DNA of 6,269 bases. Origin: an uncultured Oscillibacter sp. (lineage in GTDB: Bacteria; Bacillota; Clostridia; Oscillospirales; Oscillospiraceae). Where the stretch lies: assembly GCA_946183715.1 (NCBI GenBank), contig CAMHDB010000116.1:1-6269 (forward strand). Direction: 5' to 3'. This document shows positions 5,750 through 6,269 of the stretch, piece after piece; the stretch's first letter is position 1, and the number at the start of each line of letters is the position of its first letter. A program made the position numbers and the translations under genes. The notes beneath the pieces are model-generated. The model saw only the letters and a program-made list of their open reading frames with translations. It ran no database searches and was not told where the DNA came from.

Positions 5750-6269
5750 TTATTTCTGTGTCGGGGGTTCCCCCGTGACAGTCTCGCTATTGGTGTTCTC
5801 TTTCGTTTTCAGCCTGATTCCGATTTTGGGCAGGTGAATCGGACGCTTTTCGCGCCGCCTCCGGTTGAGTTTCACAATCACGAACACGATAAGCGCAATC
5901 AGCACGAGCCACGGCCAACTGTACGCCAGCGCCACGGTGATGTCCTCCAGCCACTCGGCGAAGTCGGTCAGGCCGTCGACGAAGGCGGAACCCAGCAAAC
6001 TCCAGTAGCTTTTGGGCGTCTCGGGGACGTTGGAAAAGCGGTAGACCTCCTCCAGCGATACTTGAATCGTGGCGTAGTCGACTTGGTTGTCGTAGTGGCG
6101 GAGCGTCCCGGAGAGCTCGTCGATACTCTGCTCGGTCTCGGAAATCGCGGACTGTATGGTGATGATGTCCTCCATACTGGTTGCCTTTTCGAGAAGGGCC
6201 TGAAGGCGCTGTAGCTTGATATTCTGCGTTTTGAGGCGTCCGGCGGTGTCGTAGTAGCGCTCGCTGATG
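5750..6269 (-). CDS. DUF4349 domain membrane protein (5' end cut by window)
   Basis: The frame stays open through the right edge, so 172 C-terminal residues are visible; full-length family members are about 300, usually with an N-terminal lipoprotein signal or membrane anchor that would lie outside. The visible part begins in the DUF4349 coiled coil: ERYYDTAGRLKTQ (residues 3-15), LQALLEKATSMEDIITIQ (22-39), then the conserved LSGTLRHYDNQVDYATIQVSL (52-72). A linker (about 80-112) leads to one hydrophobic helix (about 113-133, rich in Trp, Leu, Ile and Val) ending in the basic stop-transfer run KLNRRRREKR. The polar tail of about 35 residues should be cytoplasmic if the coiled coil is outside. 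The role is unknown; in the family it is an envelope protein. The Met codon at 6173-6175 is internal to the coiled coil and is not the start. It ends with TAA at 5750-5752 and is followed by a hairpin. Confidence 0.88.
   Translation of the reverse strand, partial: ISERYYDTAGRLKTQNIKLQRLQALLEKATSMEDIITIQSAISETEQSIDELSGTLRHYDNQVDYATIQVSLEEVYRFSNVPETPKSYWSLLGSAFVDGLTDFAEWLEDITVALAYSWPWLVLIALIVFVIVKLNRRRREKRPIHLPKIGIRLKTKENTNSETVTGEPPTQK

Noticed and set aside
4614..5837. Plus-strand open frame (407 codons) running through the terminator and opposite the hydrolase gene
   Set aside because: It crosses an obvious terminator hairpin and is a frame-shifted and complementary reading of glf and the minus-strand hydrolase, both of which are motif-confirmed.

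Overview
This window reads as an ordinary chromosomal stretch from a GC-rich member of the Firmicutes, most likely a Clostridia/Oscillospiraceae-type gut anaerobe. That is inferred from the gene families: a bacterial RqcH/NFACT protein, a cytidylate-kinase-like protein, a Clostridia-type HD-domain protein and a DUF4349 protein. Strong AGGAGG-type ribosome binding sites and dense, GC-biased coding point the same way. No mobile element, tRNA, rRNA, CRISPR array or prophage gene was seen. Coding is almost continuous and no gap without a gene exceeds 70 bases.

Left part, plus strand. The window opens inside rqcH, the ribosome quality-control factor that adds C-terminal alanine tails. The last codons of rqcH also carry a near-consensus extended -10 promoter. 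It should fire into a gene starting four bases after the rqcH stop. That gene encodes a Sel1-repeat protein with an N-terminal domain resembling the PriA DNA-binding barrel.

Middle, plus strand. After a 64-base gap with no terminator comes a tightly packed four-gene run: a cytidylate-kinase-like P-loop protein, a DUF2461 protein, an HD-domain putative phosphohydrolase and UDP-galactopyranose mutase (glf). The junctions are a 1-base overlap, a 23-base overlap and a 4-base gap, so translation is probably coupled. Only glf has a well-defined reaction (UDP-Galp to UDP-Galf for surface glycans). The other three are widespread but uncharacterised.

Right part, minus strand. A symmetrical terminator hairpin flanked by A and T runs separates glf from two convergent minus-strand genes. 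Reading right to left these are a DUF4349 membrane protein (truncated by the window edge) and a UPF0173/UlaG-like metallo-beta-lactamase-fold hydrolase. A GC-rich hairpin without a T run lies between them.

No clearly new biological system is visible. The most interesting points are the promoter embedded in rqcH, the barrel-plus-Sel1 architecture, and the coupled operon that joins three uncharacterised genes to glf.
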